Positions 8,180 through 17,835 of a stretch of 64,000 bases of DNA are shown piece by piece (within the stretch, counting starts at the first letter, position 1; each line of letters starts with the position of its first letter). Source of the DNA: Paenibacillus sp. PK3_47 (GTDB lineage Bacteria; Bacillota; Bacilli; Paenibacillales; Paenibacillaceae); NCBI RefSeq assembly GCF_023520895.1, contig NZ_CP026029.1:4898001-4962000 (forward strand), read 5' to 3'. Under the pieces are notes generated by a model, which ran no database searches, was not told the origin of the DNA, and worked only from the letters and a program-made list of their open reading frames with translations. Position numbers and translations under genes: made by a program.

Positions 8180-9784
8180 ATGCATAAAGACTGGGCTGCT
8201 ATTCTAGGCCGCGCGCATTCGCAAGGAAGTGCTTATAGATCGTTATTTGAGCACCATCCGGATTTAGTTATTGTGCTGGACAGGCAGGGGCATTACGTAG
8301 ACTGTAACCGCGGGACCGTCCTTGCGGACGGCAGCGGAATACTGCTGTCAGAAGAAAGCCCTGCCGGGTCAGAGCCGTGCCTTCCTGGAGCGGCACATTT
8401 CGCCGCAGCGCTGGAAGGGGAAGCCTCCGGTTTTGAAATCCAGGATGAGACTGGCGGAGATGCGTACCCCGCCGTCCTTACCTATGTGCCGCTGAAGACA
8501 GCAGAAGGGGTGGCGGGCGTATTCGCCGTCATTCACATAAGCCCTGCAGGCCGCCTCCCGGTTCAGCTGCAGCATTGGTTCCGCCGGCTCAGGGCTTTTG
8601 AAGCTTCGCCATGGACAGAAGAGGCTGCACCATCCCTGGATATATCGGAGGATAATTACTACAGTATGATCCTGAACTCTGTATCCGCAGGTATCTTCGG
8701 ACTGGATGCTTCAGGCAGAACGATCTTTATTAACCGCGAGGGAGCAGATATGCTGGGTTACGACCCTTCCGAACTGGCCGGATTGTATCTGATGGATCAC
8801 ATTCATCATACCCGGAGCAACGGTTCAAGGTATGCTGCACAGGATTGCCCGATTACGCTGACGCTGGCAGACGGAGTCATCCGCAGCCATGATGATGAGA
8901 TCTTCTGGCGTAAGGACGGCACCAGCTTTTTCGTTAACTACCGGATTGCCCCGCTGCTCGATCAGGATGTAATCCGCGGAGTCGTTGTTTCCTTCAGCGA
9001 TATTACGAACGAACGGGAGATTCTCCGGGCCAAGGAGTCGGCTGAGCAGGCTGCCCAGGCCAAGTCCGACTTTCTGGCGATGATGAGCCACGAGATTCGT
9101 ACCCCCATGAACGGGATGATCGGCATGGCTGATCTGCTGCTGGAAACGGAGCTAGTGGAGGAGCAGCGCAGTTATGCAGAGATTTTGCGGAGCAGCAGCT
9201 ACAGCCTGCTGCAGATTCTGAACGATATACTGGATTTCAGCAAGATGGAAGCCGGCAAAATGCCGCTGCAGTCGGAGACATTCGACCTCAGGGAGATGAT
9301 TGAGGGGATTATTGATCTGTTCACGCCGAAGGCGGAGGAGAAGAAGCTCGCCTTGCGCTGGTGGGCGGATACGAGTGTTCCGGAAGTGGTGACAACCGAT
9401 CCCAGCCGGCTGCGCCAGATCATTGTCAATCTGGTCGGAAATGCCCTGAAGTTTACGGAACGGGGGAGCGTAACCTTGTCTGTGAAGAACATTCCGCTGC
9501 CGGGTTCTCCCGAATACCTGCTGGAATTTTCCGTCCGCGATACCGGGGTAGGCATAGCCGACAGCAAGCTGAATCTGCTCTTCCAATCCTTCTCCCAGCT
9601 TCATCCGTTCATTAACCGCAAGTACGGCGGCACGGGTCTCGGCCTTGCCATCTGCAAGCAGCTGGTCGAGCTGATGGGAGGGACCATCTTTGTGGAGAGC
9701 GAGGAAGGGCGCGGCTCGATCTTCCGCTTTATGCTGCCTTTTGTGAGAGAAAATGCGGAGGAAGGAACGGAATTTTATCCTTAA
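8180..9784 (+). CDS. Soluble PAS-domain sensor histidine kinase
   Basis: 534 aa, no membrane helix. Two PAS-like domains: about 10-120 ([20 protein letters not shown]) and about 160-275 ([20 protein letters not shown], with the later [12 protein letters not shown] core). A HisKA box [15 protein letters not shown] (H about 304) and an HATPase domain ([39 protein letters not shown]) follow. The form resembles hybrid kinases but no receiver domain is attached and no response regulator gene is adjacent, so it is an orphan kinase, perhaps feeding a distant phosphorelay such as Spo0F; that is inference. GAGGAGGTGGGG directly upstream fixes ATG 8180. Confidence 0.9.
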   Translation: MHKDWAAILGRAHSQGSAYRSLFEHHPDLVIVLDRQGHYVDCNRGTVLADGSGILLSEESPAGSEPCLPGAAHFAAALEGEASGFEIQDETGGDAYPAVLTYVPLKTAEGVAGVFAVIHISPAGRLPVQLQHWFRRLRAFEASPWTEEAAPSLDISEDNYYSMILNSVSAGIFGLDASGRTIFINREGADMLGYDPSELAGLYLMDHIHHTRSNGSRYAAQDCPITLTLADGVIRSHDDEIFWRKDGTSFFVNYRIAPLLDQDVIRGVVVSFSDITNEREILRAKESAEQAAQAKSDFLAMMSHEIRTPMNGMIGMADLLLETELVEEQRSYAEILRSSSYSLLQILNDILDFSKMEAGKMPLQSETFDLREMIEGIIDLFTPKAEEKKLALRWWADTSVPEVVTTDPSRLRQIIVNLVGNALKFTERGSVTLSVKNIPLPGSPEYLLEFSVRDTGVGIADSKLNLLFQSFSQLHPFINRKYGGTGLGLAICKQLVELMGGTIFVESEEGRGSIFRFMLPFVRENAEEGTEFYP

Positions 9785-9820
9785 GAAGGAAGCACTTATA
9801 ACGAATGGAGAAATGCAATA

Positions 9821-10162
9821 ATGAATGAATTACCGAATTGTCCGCAGTGCAGCTCAGTGTATACATATGAAGACGGAGACCTGCTGGTCTGTCCGGAATG
9901 CGGGCATGAATGGACTCCCGGCACGGATACCGGAAGCAGCGAAGACTCCAAAGTGGTCAAGGATGTCAACGGCAACATATTGGCGGATGGGGATACTGTA
10001 ACCGTGATCAAAGACCTCAAGGTCAAAGGGAGCTCATCCGTGCTGAAGATCGGCACCAAGGTGAAGAATATCCGCCTCGTTGACGGTGACCATGATATTG
10101 ACTGCAAAATCGACGGCTTTGGCGCGATGAAGCTGAAATCGGAGTTTGTCAAAAAAGCATAG
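9821..10162 (+). CDS. phnA: PhnA/YjdM family zinc-ribbon protein
   Basis: 113 aa. N-terminal zinc ribbon with CPQC (residues 7-10) and CPEC (24-27), then the conserved PhnA domain ([40 protein letters not shown]). The length equals the E. coli YjdM protein. The name comes from an old link with alkylphosphonate use; the biochemical role is not settled and no phosphonate genes are nearby. It ends at a bidirectional terminator shared with degV. Confidence 0.92.
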   Translation: MNELPNCPQCSSVYTYEDGDLLVCPECGHEWTPGTDTGSSEDSKVVKDVNGNILADGDTVTVIKDLKVKGSSSVLKIGTKVKNIRLVDGDHDIDCKIDGFGAMKLKSEFVKKA

Positions 10163-10192
10163 GCTGCTTCCGGTTATGGAGCACAACATAAA

Positions 10193-10232
10193 AAACCAGC
10201 AAATCCCGGTACTCCGGCGATTTGCTGGTTTT
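10193..10232. terminator. Bidirectional terminator between phnA and degV
   Basis: A 14-base stem AAAACCAGCAAATC / GATTTGCTGGTTTT encloses a GC-rich loop, with A-run before and T-run after, so it can serve both converging genes. Confidence 0.85.
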
Positions 10233-10244
10233 GTGTGCAGTCTT

Positions 10245-11090
10245 TTAACGCATATACATAAGTCCCACAGTAGCCGGACCGCAGTGGCTGCCAATTACAC
10301 AGCCTGCATGAATAACGGCAATTTCTTTCACGTCAGTCTGCTCACGCAGGGCTTTCTCCAGATACTTCGCATCTTCTTCCGCCAGCGTATGGGCAACGAT
10401 CAGAAGCTCTTTATCGATCACACCGGCATTGGCAAGCGCGTGCTGCAGCATTTGCTCGACCGCTTTTTCCTTCTTGCCGCGGATTTTGCTTACCGGAACA
10501 ATGGAGCCGTCGATCAGGCGCAGTACAGGCCGGATTTTGAGCAGGCTGCCGATAAAGTTCTGCATGCCTGAACAGCGTCCGCCCATATATAAGTAATCGA
10601 GGTTATCCACAACGAACTCTGTCTCCACACGGCTGCGGGACTGCTCCAGCATGCTGGCGATTTCAGCGCTGCTGTGGCCTTTTGCTGCTGCACGGGCGGC
10701 CTTCATGACCAGCAATGCGATGCCTCCGCATAACGTCTCGGAGTCCACGACCCGCACACGGCCTTCCGGAAATTCTCCTGCAGCCAGCAGGGCGTTCTGA
10801 TATGTAGAGGATAAGGAAGAGGACAGGCTGATATATACAATATCTCCTCCGCTGCTGATTACAGGCTCAAAAGCAGCCATAAAGTCAGCCGGAGATGGCG
10901 CAGCCGTCTTGGGCAATGCTCCGCCCGCAGCTACACGGCGGTACACTTCCTCCGGGGTAATATCAACACCATCCTTGTAAGTGCCGTCCTGAAACACGAC
11001 ATACAGGGGAACGATCCCGATATCATACGTTTCCTTCCAGCCTTGCGGCAAATCGGAAGTGCTGTCTGAAAAAATCTTTACATTAGACAT
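10245..11090 (-). CDS. DegV family fatty-acid-binding protein
   Basis: 281 aa, normal for DegV. The N-terminal motif IFSDSTSDLPQGW and the later AAPSPADFMAAF and YISLSSSLSSTYQNA match the lipid-binding EDD fold; a second alpha/beta domain with DNLDYLYMGGRCSG follows. Members bind one fatty acid and in Firmicutes can act with FakA as a fatty acid kinase subunit (FakB); no fakA is here. ATG 11090 is chosen because AAGGAG lies seven bases before it; an earlier in-frame start has no ribosome site. Confidence 0.9.
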   Translation of the reverse strand: MSNVKIFSDSTSDLPQGWKETYDIGIVPLYVVFQDGTYKDGVDITPEEVYRRVAAGGALPKTAAPSPADFMAAFEPVISSGGDIVYISLSSSLSSTYQNALLAAGEFPEGRVRVVDSETLCGGIALLVMKAARAAAKGHSSAEIASMLEQSRSRVETEFVVDNLDYLYMGGRCSGMQNFIGSLLKIRPVLRLIDGSIVPVSKIRGKKEKAVEQMLQHALANAGVIDKELLIVAHTLAEEDAKYLEKALREQTDVKEIAVIHAGCVIGSHCGPATVGLMYMR

Positions 11091-11203
11091 GGATTTCTCC
11101 TTCACCGAATCTCGGATGACATTTTTCTTGCCTGTAAGCCTTTTAACCTGTCTATTATACCAAGCCCTGGCCGATTCTCAAAACAATTTTCCGCAAAATA
11201 ATA

Positions 11204-11234
11204 GAAAAAAAGACCACCCTGACGGATAGTCTTT
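11204..11234 (-). terminator. Weak terminator of the AraC/GyrI-like gene
   Basis: Six-base stem AAAGAC / GTCTTT followed by seven T on the minus strand, just after the regulator stop. Confidence 0.5.
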
Positions 11235-11268
11235 ACCTTATAAACATCATGTATCAAGCTCTACGGTG

Positions 11269-12138
11269 TTATTTTTTTACTACCGGAATCCATACTTCAC
11301 ACACGTAATCTTCGGCAGCCGTATCACCGGGAGGGTATAATTCGAACTCCGGTCCGCCGGCATGTTCATATCCGGTAGACGGGAACCACTCCTGATAGAT
11401 CCGTTCCCAGACGTTCTGGATGGCATGCGGCATCGGGCCGGTGGAGGTGAAGACCGCCCAGTTAGCCGCCGGGACAACGGCAGTTTCATACCCCTGCGGA
11501 TCTGCAGCTTCATCTGCCTCTACTCCGATCCAGTAGGACAAAAGCTCCTTCTCCATATCCATACTCATACAGATGCCAAGCCAGTATTCTTGTGATGCAA
11601 GCTCAATCAGCTGATCCGAAGTGCCGTCAGTGTTACATTCGTTCCAGAACTGCGGGATTCTGCGGTGATTCTCACCGTCCCGGCAGGTTACCTCCATTGA
11701 TTTGCCGATGACGGTAAAAGCGGGTTTCTCCACGATTTTGTAGTCCATTTCCTGATCTCCCTTCAATGACAGATGGAAAGAGAGGCGGGGAAAAGCCTTG
11801 AGCTGCACCCCGGGTTCACGCGCGGCGGAGGGGGTAAGCCCATGGGCCTTGCGGAACGCCTTGGCGAAAGCTTCCGGAGAGTCATATCCGTATTTCAGCG
11901 CTACATCCAGCACTCTGAGCTTTGAGCTGGCCAGCTCCTGGGCGGCCAATGTCAGTCTGCGTTTACGGATATAATCGGCTACGGTGAAGCCGGTCAGCAT
12001 ACTGAACATGCGCTGAAAATGAAACGGTGACACATGCGCGATCTTCGCCACATCCTCAATTCGCAGATCTTCAGTCATCTTACTCTCCATATAATCCATA
12101 GCATCCTTCATCCGGATCAGCCATTCCAAGTCCGCCAT
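11269..12138 (-). CDS. AraC-family regulator with C-terminal GyrI-like effector-binding domain
   Basis: 289 aa. Two helix-turn-helix units at about 8-105 (LRIEDVAKIAHVSPFHFQRM, VLDVALKYGYDSPEAFAKAF, GLTPSAAR) are followed by a GyrI-like domain (about 130-288, with VVPAANWAVFTSTGPMPHAI and FELYPPGD). This order is that of Rob/SoxS-related multidrug-sensing activators, in which the C-terminal domain binds hydrophobic ligands. The ATG at 12138 has a GGGAG abutting it with no spacer, so initiation may be weak. It converges on degV; target genes are not evident. Confidence 0.9.
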   Translation of the reverse strand: MADLEWLIRMKDAMDYMESKMTEDLRIEDVAKIAHVSPFHFQRMFSMLTGFTVADYIRKRRLTLAAQELASSKLRVLDVALKYGYDSPEAFAKAFRKAHGLTPSAAREPGVQLKAFPRLSFHLSLKGDQEMDYKIVEKPAFTVIGKSMEVTCRDGENHRRIPQFWNECNTDGTSDQLIELASQEYWLGICMSMDMEKELLSYWIGVEADEAADPQGYETAVVPAANWAVFTSTGPMPHAIQNVWERIYQEWFPSTGYEHAGGPEFELYPPGDTAAEDYVCEVWIPVVKK

Positions 12139-12243
12139 CTCCCTTTAGAACCATACTATCACGCCGCAGAATCCCGGTCCTGCTATTCTCTGCTCACTGC
12201 TGACAGGTTGTCCTCAAAGTATAACGTATCAGAGGCCAAGCTG

Positions 12244-13932
12244 TCAGTTGCCAAGACGGCAGACCCGGGCTTCGTAAGGCCGGAGGGTTTCGCGTTCCGC
12301 TGCAGCCGGTTCATCCGCGTAATTTCCGATAATGGTTGAAGTTACGGCAGCCAGCTCCTGCGGCAGCTCTACGCTTTGCGGATCCGCGCTGAAATTAAGC
12401 AGAATCAGCCATTGTTCGTCCTCCAGCGTCCGGGTATAAGCGTATACATATTCATGCTCCGGCAGCAGCAGCTTATACTCACCATAGGTCATAATGAGAT
12501 GCTCTTTGCGCAGGGAGATCAGCTTCTGGTAGTAATAAAAGATGGAATTATCGTCCGCCAGCGCCTGCTGCACATTGATATCCTTGTAGTTCGGGTTGAC
12601 CTTAAGCCATGGCGTACCCTCAGTAAAGCCTGCATTTGCAGAGTCGTCCCACTGCATCGGGGTACGGGCATTATCCCGGCCTTTGGCATGGATAGCGTTC
12701 AGGATCGTATCATGATCCCCGCCGCCTTCCGTGACCTTTTCACGGTACATATTCAGACTCTCGATATCCTTGTAATCCTCAAGCACCGGGAACTTTACAT
12801 TGGTCATGCCGATTTCTTCACCCTGATAAATATAAGGTGTGCCTTTCAGCGTATGGAGCAGGGTGGCCAGCATTTTGGCCGAGAGCACACGGTACTCTCC
12901 GTCATGCCCAAAACGCGATACCATTCGCGGCTGGTCATGATTGTTCAGATACAGGCTGTTCCAGCCTTGTTCTGCGAGCCCGACCTGCCATTTGTGCAGA
13001 ATATCGCGCAGCTTTGTGAGGTTCCAGGGCATGATCTCCCATTTGCCGCCTGGCCCGGCGTCGATATCCATGTGTTCAAACTGGAACACCATCTGCAGCT
13101 CCTTGCGGTCTTCGGCAGTATACAGAATGGCGTCCTCCACGCTGACTCCAGGAGTTTCGCCGACGGTCATAACGTCATATTTGGATAAGACTTCCCGGTT
13201 CATCTCCTGCAGATATTCATGGACTCTTGGACCGTTCATATAATATTCGCCGCCGCCCGCCAGTCTGCCGGGGTCAAGATCATCCCTGTGGACAGAAGGC
13301 AGACCCTCAACCTTGGAGATCATGTTAATTACGTCCATCCGCAGACCGTCTACACCCTTGTCCAGCCAGAAGGTCATCATTTTGTAGAGGGCTTCGCGGA
13401 GTTTGGGATTCTCCCAGTTCAAATCCGGCTGCTTGCGCGAGAAAAGATGGAGATAATATTCCCCTGTAGCTTCATCCAGCTCCCATGCCGAACCGCTGAA
13501 GATAGAGCTCCAGTTATTTGGCGGCTCGCCGTCCGGACCGCCCGGGCGCCAGATATAATATTCCCGGTACGGATTATCCTTCGAGGAGCGGGATTCCACG
13601 AACCAGGCGTGCTCATCCGAGGAATGGTTAATGACGAGGTCCATCATCAGCTTGATGCCGCGTTCATGCAGCCCGGCCAGCAGCTCTTCCCAGTCCTGGA
13701 GCGTGCCGAATTCATCCATGATATCCTCATAATCGCTGATGTCATAACCGTTGTCATCGTTCGGCGATTTATAGACAGGCGACATCCAGACTACATCGAC
13801 ACCCAGCTTCTGCAGATAATCCAGCCGGGAGATGATCCCCCGCAGATCGCCGATCCCGTCTCCGTTGCTGTCCTGGAAGCTGCGGGGATAGATCTGGTAG
13901 ACTACGGCTTCTTTCCAAAAGGCTCTGTTCAT
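12244..13932 (-). CDS. malL: Oligo-1,6-glucosidase / alpha-glucosidase (GH13)
   Basis: 562 aa, cytoplasmic (no signal peptide). The GH13_31 pattern is clear: KEAVVYQIYPRSFQDSNGDG at the N-terminus, LVINHSS (region II precursor), GLRMDVINMIS with the nucleophile Asp, VGETPG with the acid/base Glu, and NNHDQPR with the third Asp. It should remove glucose from isomalto- and malto-oligosaccharides. It lies downstream of maltose phosphorylase on the same strand but is separated by 524 bases of repeat DNA, so it probably has its own promoter. RBS AAAGGAG precedes the ATG. Trehalose-6-phosphate hydrolase is less likely given the maltodextrin context. Confidence 0.92.
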   Translation of the reverse strand: MNRAFWKEAVVYQIYPRSFQDSNGDGIGDLRGIISRLDYLQKLGVDVVWMSPVYKSPNDDNGYDISDYEDIMDEFGTLQDWEELLAGLHERGIKLMMDLVINHSSDEHAWFVESRSSKDNPYREYYIWRPGGPDGEPPNNWSSIFSGSAWELDEATGEYYLHLFSRKQPDLNWENPKLREALYKMMTFWLDKGVDGLRMDVINMISKVEGLPSVHRDDLDPGRLAGGGEYYMNGPRVHEYLQEMNREVLSKYDVMTVGETPGVSVEDAILYTAEDRKELQMVFQFEHMDIDAGPGGKWEIMPWNLTKLRDILHKWQVGLAEQGWNSLYLNNHDQPRMVSRFGHDGEYRVLSAKMLATLLHTLKGTPYIYQGEEIGMTNVKFPVLEDYKDIESLNMYREKVTEGGGDHDTILNAIHAKGRDNARTPMQWDDSANAGFTEGTPWLKVNPNYKDINVQQALADDNSIFYYYQKLISLRKEHLIMTYGEYKLLLPEHEYVYAYTRTLEDEQWLILLNFSADPQSVELPQELAAVTSTIIGNYADEPAAAERETLRPYEARVCRLGN

Positions 13933-14042
13933 GGATAGTTAACTCCTTTAAAAAGAATTTTTTTGTAATAGTTTTTTTATAACAAACAAAACGTTATAAG
14001 ATGATTTTTTAAATTTAACAAGTGGGCGGTAGTAACGTATGG

Positions 14043-14366
14043 GAAGTTTGAAACTGTAGGAGCGTCAGCGTCCGCCTTTGTCTTTGAATTTCTATCATAA
14101 TTAAATAGATGGAACTTACAATTGAAAATTTAGGGAGAAGGGATGGAGGAGAAGTTTGGAACTGTAGGAGCGATAGCGTCCGCCTTTGTCTGCGGATTTC
14201 TACCGCGAATAGCGGTACAAATCAGAGAAATCTGCAGACAACAGCGGCCGGAAGTCCAAACATTCTCTGTAATCCCGGCTAATCCCAAAATCAACAATCC
14301 TGGTTCTTTCTATTTAATTAACGTGTTTGATGAAATTCAAATACAACAGCGGCCGAAGTCCAAAAT
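14043..14366. repeat. Two nested copies of a long imperfect inverted-repeat element
   Basis: The left arm GTTTGAAACTGTAGGAGCG... (from 14046) is repeated from 14154 (GTTTGGAACTGTAGGAGCGA). Each has a downstream right arm with the complement of GTTTGGACTT-CGGCCGCTGTTGT: the inner right arm is at about 14224-14262, the outer one at about 14330-14366. The inner element (14151-14262) thus sits inside the outer one. Each arm is about 45 bases, imperfect, and would give a long hairpin. Confidence 0.7.
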
Positions 14367-14413
14367 TAACGAAGTGAAGGCTGTAGCCCATTTGTTTTTT
14401 AAAGTTCATCTTA

Positions 14414-14450
14414 TAAAAAAACACCCCGAAGAGCATAAATCCCTCCGGGG
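14414..14450 (-). terminator. Terminator of maltose phosphorylase gene
   Basis: CCCCG / CGGGG stem followed by a run of seven T on the minus strand, just after the stop at 14457. Confidence 0.65.
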
Positions 14451-14456
14451 CCCAAA

Positions 14457-16775
14457 TCAAACCGCTACAGATGACCCCTCAGCAGTAACGCTGCTAAGCC
14501 CGTTCACCGTGTATTCCTTGCCAAAAATAGTAACCGGAGCCGGAATGTCCGTTTCATTGACAACAGTGACCTGTGCATCGGTAACGTTGACCTTAAGCCG
14601 GGAGCCGCGGAACATGATTTTGAACGAATACGAGGTCCAGTGTCCCGGATTGGACGGGTTCAGTACCAGGCGGTCAGCCAGTACGCGAAGCCCGCCGAAG
14701 CCGTGAACAACCGACATCCAGGTGCCCGCCATGCTTGTGGTATGGCAGCCGTCTTCCGTATCGTTGTTGTAATTGTCGAGATCAAGCCGTGAGGTGCGCA
14801 GATACATTTCATAAGCCTTTTCCTTGTAGCCCAGCTCGCAGGCGAGAATCGCATGGATGCAAGGGGAGAGGGAGGACTCATGGACGGTAATCGGCTCATA
14901 GAAGTCGAAATTCCGTCTTTTGGTATCCAGATCGTAACGGTCGCCAAGGAAATATAGTCCCTGGAGCACATCAGCCTGTTTGATGAAGCAGGAGCGCAGG
15001 ATACGGTCCCAGGACCATTTTTGATTCAGCGGAAGGTTCTCCGGGTGAACGTCCTTGACCTGAATGATTTCCTTGTCCAGGAAGCCGTCCTGCTGCAGGA
15101 AAATACCGAGCTCCTCATCCGCAGGATAGTACATTTTGGCGATGATTTCATTCCACTTGTCAGTTTCACTGTCTGCAAGCTCCAGCTTCTCGGCAAGCTC
15201 AGCATACCGGCTGCTTTCGTTATCCTTCAGATAGGCCAGCGCCTCCAGCGTATATTCCATCGTCCAGGCGGCAATACGATTGGTGTACCAGTTGTTGTTA
15301 ACGTTATTCTCATATTCGTTCGGTCCGGTTACGCCGAGCATTACATATTTGTCCTTGCGCGGTACATAATGCACGCGTTCTTCCCAGAAGCGGGAGATTT
15401 CCACCAGCACCTCCAGGCCGTATTGGCCGAGGTAGGCTTTGTCGCCGGTATAGTTCACATAGTTGTAAATGGCATAAGCAATTGCACCGTTACGGTGGAT
15501 CTCTTCAAACGTAATCTCCCACTCATTGTGGCATTCCTCGCCGTTCATCGTTACCATCGGATACAATGCACCCTTTTTGAAGCCGAGCTTCCGGGCATTT
15601 TCCTTGGCCTTCTCCAGATGCTTGTAGCGGTAGATCAGCAGGTTGCGGGCGATGCTGGAATCCGCAGTGCTGAGATAGAACGGCACACAGTAAGCTTCAG
15701 TATCCCAGTACGTGCTGCCGCCGTATTTTTCCCCGGTAAAGCCTTTAGGTCCAATGTTCAGGCGGTCATCTTCACCGTTATACGTCTGGTTGAGCTGGAA
15801 AATATTAAAGCGGATCGCCTGCTGCGCCGACACATCACCTTCAATGATAATATCGCTTTCCTTCCACTTCTCACCCCAAGCCGCGGATTGCTCGGTCAAC
15901 AGCGTTACAAAGCCGGCCTCACGGGCACTTTCCAGCGCCGTATGGGCAGCTTCCACCAGTTGTCCCAGCCCGTAATTGCGGGAAGTGACGTTGGCAGCAT
16001 ACTTATAAATAACCACCTGGTCACCTGTCTGTACATTTACCGTGTTTTTGCTGGCTACATATTTATCGCGTTCAACAGCTTCGGCTTCTTCCGTGAGCTT
16101 CTCTCCGTTAACCAGAATGTCATAGGCAAAGGCGGAGGTTACGTGAAAATCAAGCTTTTTCGTCTTCAGAGTGAGGTAACCGCCCTCAGGGGAAGCTTTT
16201 TTCTCGACTTCATTCCAGAACTTCTCGTCGTAGTTGGCGTCCTTGTTCTTGATGTCACCGTCCAGATAAGGCGTAATTGTAAGCTGTCCGTCAAAATTCA
16301 CCGGAATCATCGAATAGCGGATCGCTCCGATCTCGTGGCGGGCCATGCTGACAATGCGGATGCTCTCGACTTTGATTTCCTTGCCGTCTTCAAGCACGGC
16401 CGTGAAGCTGCGGGAAAGGGTACCTTCCTTCATATTCAGCACGCGGCGGAACTGGCTGACCGTGCATGCTGCCAGATCCAGCGGGGTACCGTCGATTTCA
16501 ATGCCGATGCCGATCCAGTTGGTGCTGTTGAGTACCTTGGCAAAATACTCCGGATAGCCGTTTTTCCACCAGCCGACCCGTGTTTTGTCCGGATAGTACA
16601 CACCCGCCATGTAGCTGCCCTGCAGGCTGTGACCGCTGTACTGCTCTTCAAAGTTGGCTCTTCCGCCCATATAGCCGTTCCCGATGCTGAAGATGCTTTC
16701 GGAAATTTCCTGCGTCTGCGGATCAAAGGATTCTTCAATAATGGACCATTCGTCGATTTTTAAATATTGTTTCAT
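14457..16775 (-). CDS. mapA: Maltose phosphorylase (GH65)
   Basis: 772 aa, cytoplasmic. The enzyme splits maltose with phosphate into glucose and beta-glucose-1-phosphate. The catalytic acid Glu of GH65 is at residue 487 in GVTGPNEYENNVNNNWYTN, the same number as described for the Lactobacillus brevis enzyme. Other family blocks are SIGNGYMGGRANFEEQYSG near the N-terminus and NGEECHNEWEITFEEIHRNG (about 408-427). AAAAGGAG lies before the ATG. Its upstream neighbour is beta-phosphoglucomutase, which takes the product onward, the standard pairing. Kojibiose or trehalose phosphorylase are alternatives in GH65, but the surrounding maltodextrin genes argue for maltose. Confidence 0.92.
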   Translation of the reverse strand: MKQYLKIDEWSIIEESFDPQTQEISESIFSIGNGYMGGRANFEEQYSGHSLQGSYMAGVYYPDKTRVGWWKNGYPEYFAKVLNSTNWIGIGIEIDGTPLDLAACTVSQFRRVLNMKEGTLSRSFTAVLEDGKEIKVESIRIVSMARHEIGAIRYSMIPVNFDGQLTITPYLDGDIKNKDANYDEKFWNEVEKKASPEGGYLTLKTKKLDFHVTSAFAYDILVNGEKLTEEAEAVERDKYVASKNTVNVQTGDQVVIYKYAANVTSRNYGLGQLVEAAHTALESAREAGFVTLLTEQSAAWGEKWKESDIIIEGDVSAQQAIRFNIFQLNQTYNGEDDRLNIGPKGFTGEKYGGSTYWDTEAYCVPFYLSTADSSIARNLLIYRYKHLEKAKENARKLGFKKGALYPMVTMNGEECHNEWEITFEEIHRNGAIAYAIYNYVNYTGDKAYLGQYGLEVLVEISRFWEERVHYVPRKDKYVMLGVTGPNEYENNVNNNWYTNRIAAWTMEYTLEALAYLKDNESSRYAELAEKLELADSETDKWNEIIAKMYYPADEELGIFLQQDGFLDKEIIQVKDVHPENLPLNQKWSWDRILRSCFIKQADVLQGLYFLGDRYDLDTKRRNFDFYEPITVHESSLSPCIHAILACELGYKEKAYEMYLRTSRLDLDNYNNDTEDGCHTTSMAGTWMSVVHGFGGLRVLADRLVLNPSNPGHWTSYSFKIMFRGSRLKVNVTDAQVTVVNETDIPAPVTIFGKEYTVNGLSSVTAEGSSVAV

Positions 16776-17157
16776 TGCTACCGGCTCCTTTTGGATAGGG
16801 GATGATATAAAATGAACTATTAGTTCCTGCGCCTACGGGACGTATAAGCCGCTCCGCCGAGCATTGGCTGATAGTTATCTCTAATATAACTGTCTCACAG
16901 GGTGTGAGTGATTTGATTAGTGGGAATTTCTCCACTTCATTCCGCGCCAGACACGGGAAATATAAACCTGGTGGGAAAAACTCCACCTAAATCGTTGGAT
17001 TTTATCCTCACAGTGGCATTTGATCTGATAAAGGTGGAGAAATTCCACCTAATTATCATAAATCAGAGAAAATAATGGAATTAGACGGAGGAAATCCAAC
17101 TATTTCATGAAGTATGGCCTTATGATTCTAATGGGCTGAGTAGAGCGCTGTAAGGAA
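16776..17157. other. Gene-free gap with a cluster of short hairpins
   Basis: 382 bases separate pgmB and mapA although they are functionally paired. The half next to pgmB holds four short hairpins (16919-17101). No clear promoter was found for mapA; read-through from pgmB is possible. Confidence 0.55.
16919..17101. repeat. Four related short palindromes of the GTGGAnAAATTCCAC type
   Basis: AGTGGGAATTTCTCCACT (16919-16936), GGTGGGAAAAACTCCACC (16970-16987), AGGTGGAGAAATTCCACCT (17032-17050) and a weaker GGAGGAAATCC near 17096. Similar stems in both orientations at about 50-60 base spacing suggest amplified units. Confidence 0.7.
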
Positions 17158-17820
17158 TCAAACGCTTGCAAAAGACTCCTGCAGCCTGGAAACAGTGATG
17201 CCGGCCAGGGAGGGAACTACAATATTTGCTCCGGACAGCGTCTCGGGGGAACCGATGCCGACACTGCGCATGCCTGCACGGGTTGCGGCGAGAATGCCTG
17301 CTTCCGCATCTTCGAACACCACGCAATGGGCCGGTTCGGCCGACAATGCCTGGGCTCCGAGCAAAAAGACTTCCGGGTCCGGCTTGGCTGCACTGGTATG
17401 GGTGCCGTCAATGATGGCATCGAAATAAGGGGTCAGGCCGGTATTGTTCAGAATAGTCATCGCATTTTTGCTGGCTGAGCCGAGGGCTACTTTAATTCCC
17501 CGGCTGCGGCACTCCTTGAGGAAATCAAGTGCACCGGGCAGAATTTCCGAACTGTCCATTTTGGCGATGTATTCTACATAGCGGTTGTTTTTTTGCTCCG
17601 CCAGGCGGGCTTTTTCCGCTTCGGGCAGCTCGATTCCGCCGATCTCCAGCAGAATATTGAGTGAAGCAGCCCGGCTTACGCCTTTGAGGCGTTCATTATC
17701 CTGCTCGGTGAACTGGAATCCAAGTTCTTCCGCCAGTTCTCTCCAGGCAATGTAATGATATTTTGCGGTGTCTACGAGCACGCCGTCCAGGTCGAACAGG
17801 CAGGCTTTGATTTCTGACAT
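17158..17820 (-). CDS. pgmB: Beta-phosphoglucomutase (HAD superfamily)
   Basis: 220 aa. Converts beta-glucose-1-phosphate from maltose phosphorylase to glucose-6-phosphate. The HAD nucleophile motif is CLFDLDGVLVDTAKYH (first Asp about residue 8), with VALGSASKNA (motif II), KPDPEVFL (Lys) and VVFEDAEAGI (acidic motif). ERLKGVSRAASL is typical of the cap of this enzyme. ATG 17820 is set by AGGAGG eight bases upstream. The leader carries two tandem inverted-repeat modules directly before the ribosome site. The LacI-family gene precedes it on the same strand, ending in its own terminator. Confidence 0.92.
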   Translation of the reverse strand: MSEIKACLFDLDGVLVDTAKYHYIAWRELAEELGFQFTEQDNERLKGVSRAASLNILLEIGGIELPEAEKARLAEQKNNRYVEYIAKMDSSEILPGALDFLKECRSRGIKVALGSASKNAMTILNNTGLTPYFDAIIDGTHTSAAKPDPEVFLLGAQALSAEPAHCVVFEDAEAGILAATRAGMRSVGIGSPETLSGANIVVPSLAGITVSRLQESFASV

Positions 17821-17835
17821 GTGGGAACCTCCTAA

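Larger units (their letters stand above)
13933..14456. other. Gene-free gap with nested inverted repeats
   Basis: 524 bases between malL and the GH65 gene. The part next to malL (13933-14040) is AT-rich with AACAAACAAAACGTTATAAG, possibly its promoter/operator. The rest is filled by the nested repeat element (see 14043-14366) and the GH65 terminator. Confidence 0.6.

Noticed and set aside
14143-14706. 187-codon plus-strand frame
   Set aside because: It spans the nested repeat element, the GH65 terminator and the antisense of GH65.
15021-16763. 580-codon plus-strand frame opposite the GH65 gene
   Set aside because: Antisense shadow of a clear maltose phosphorylase; no ribosome site and no recognisable domain.
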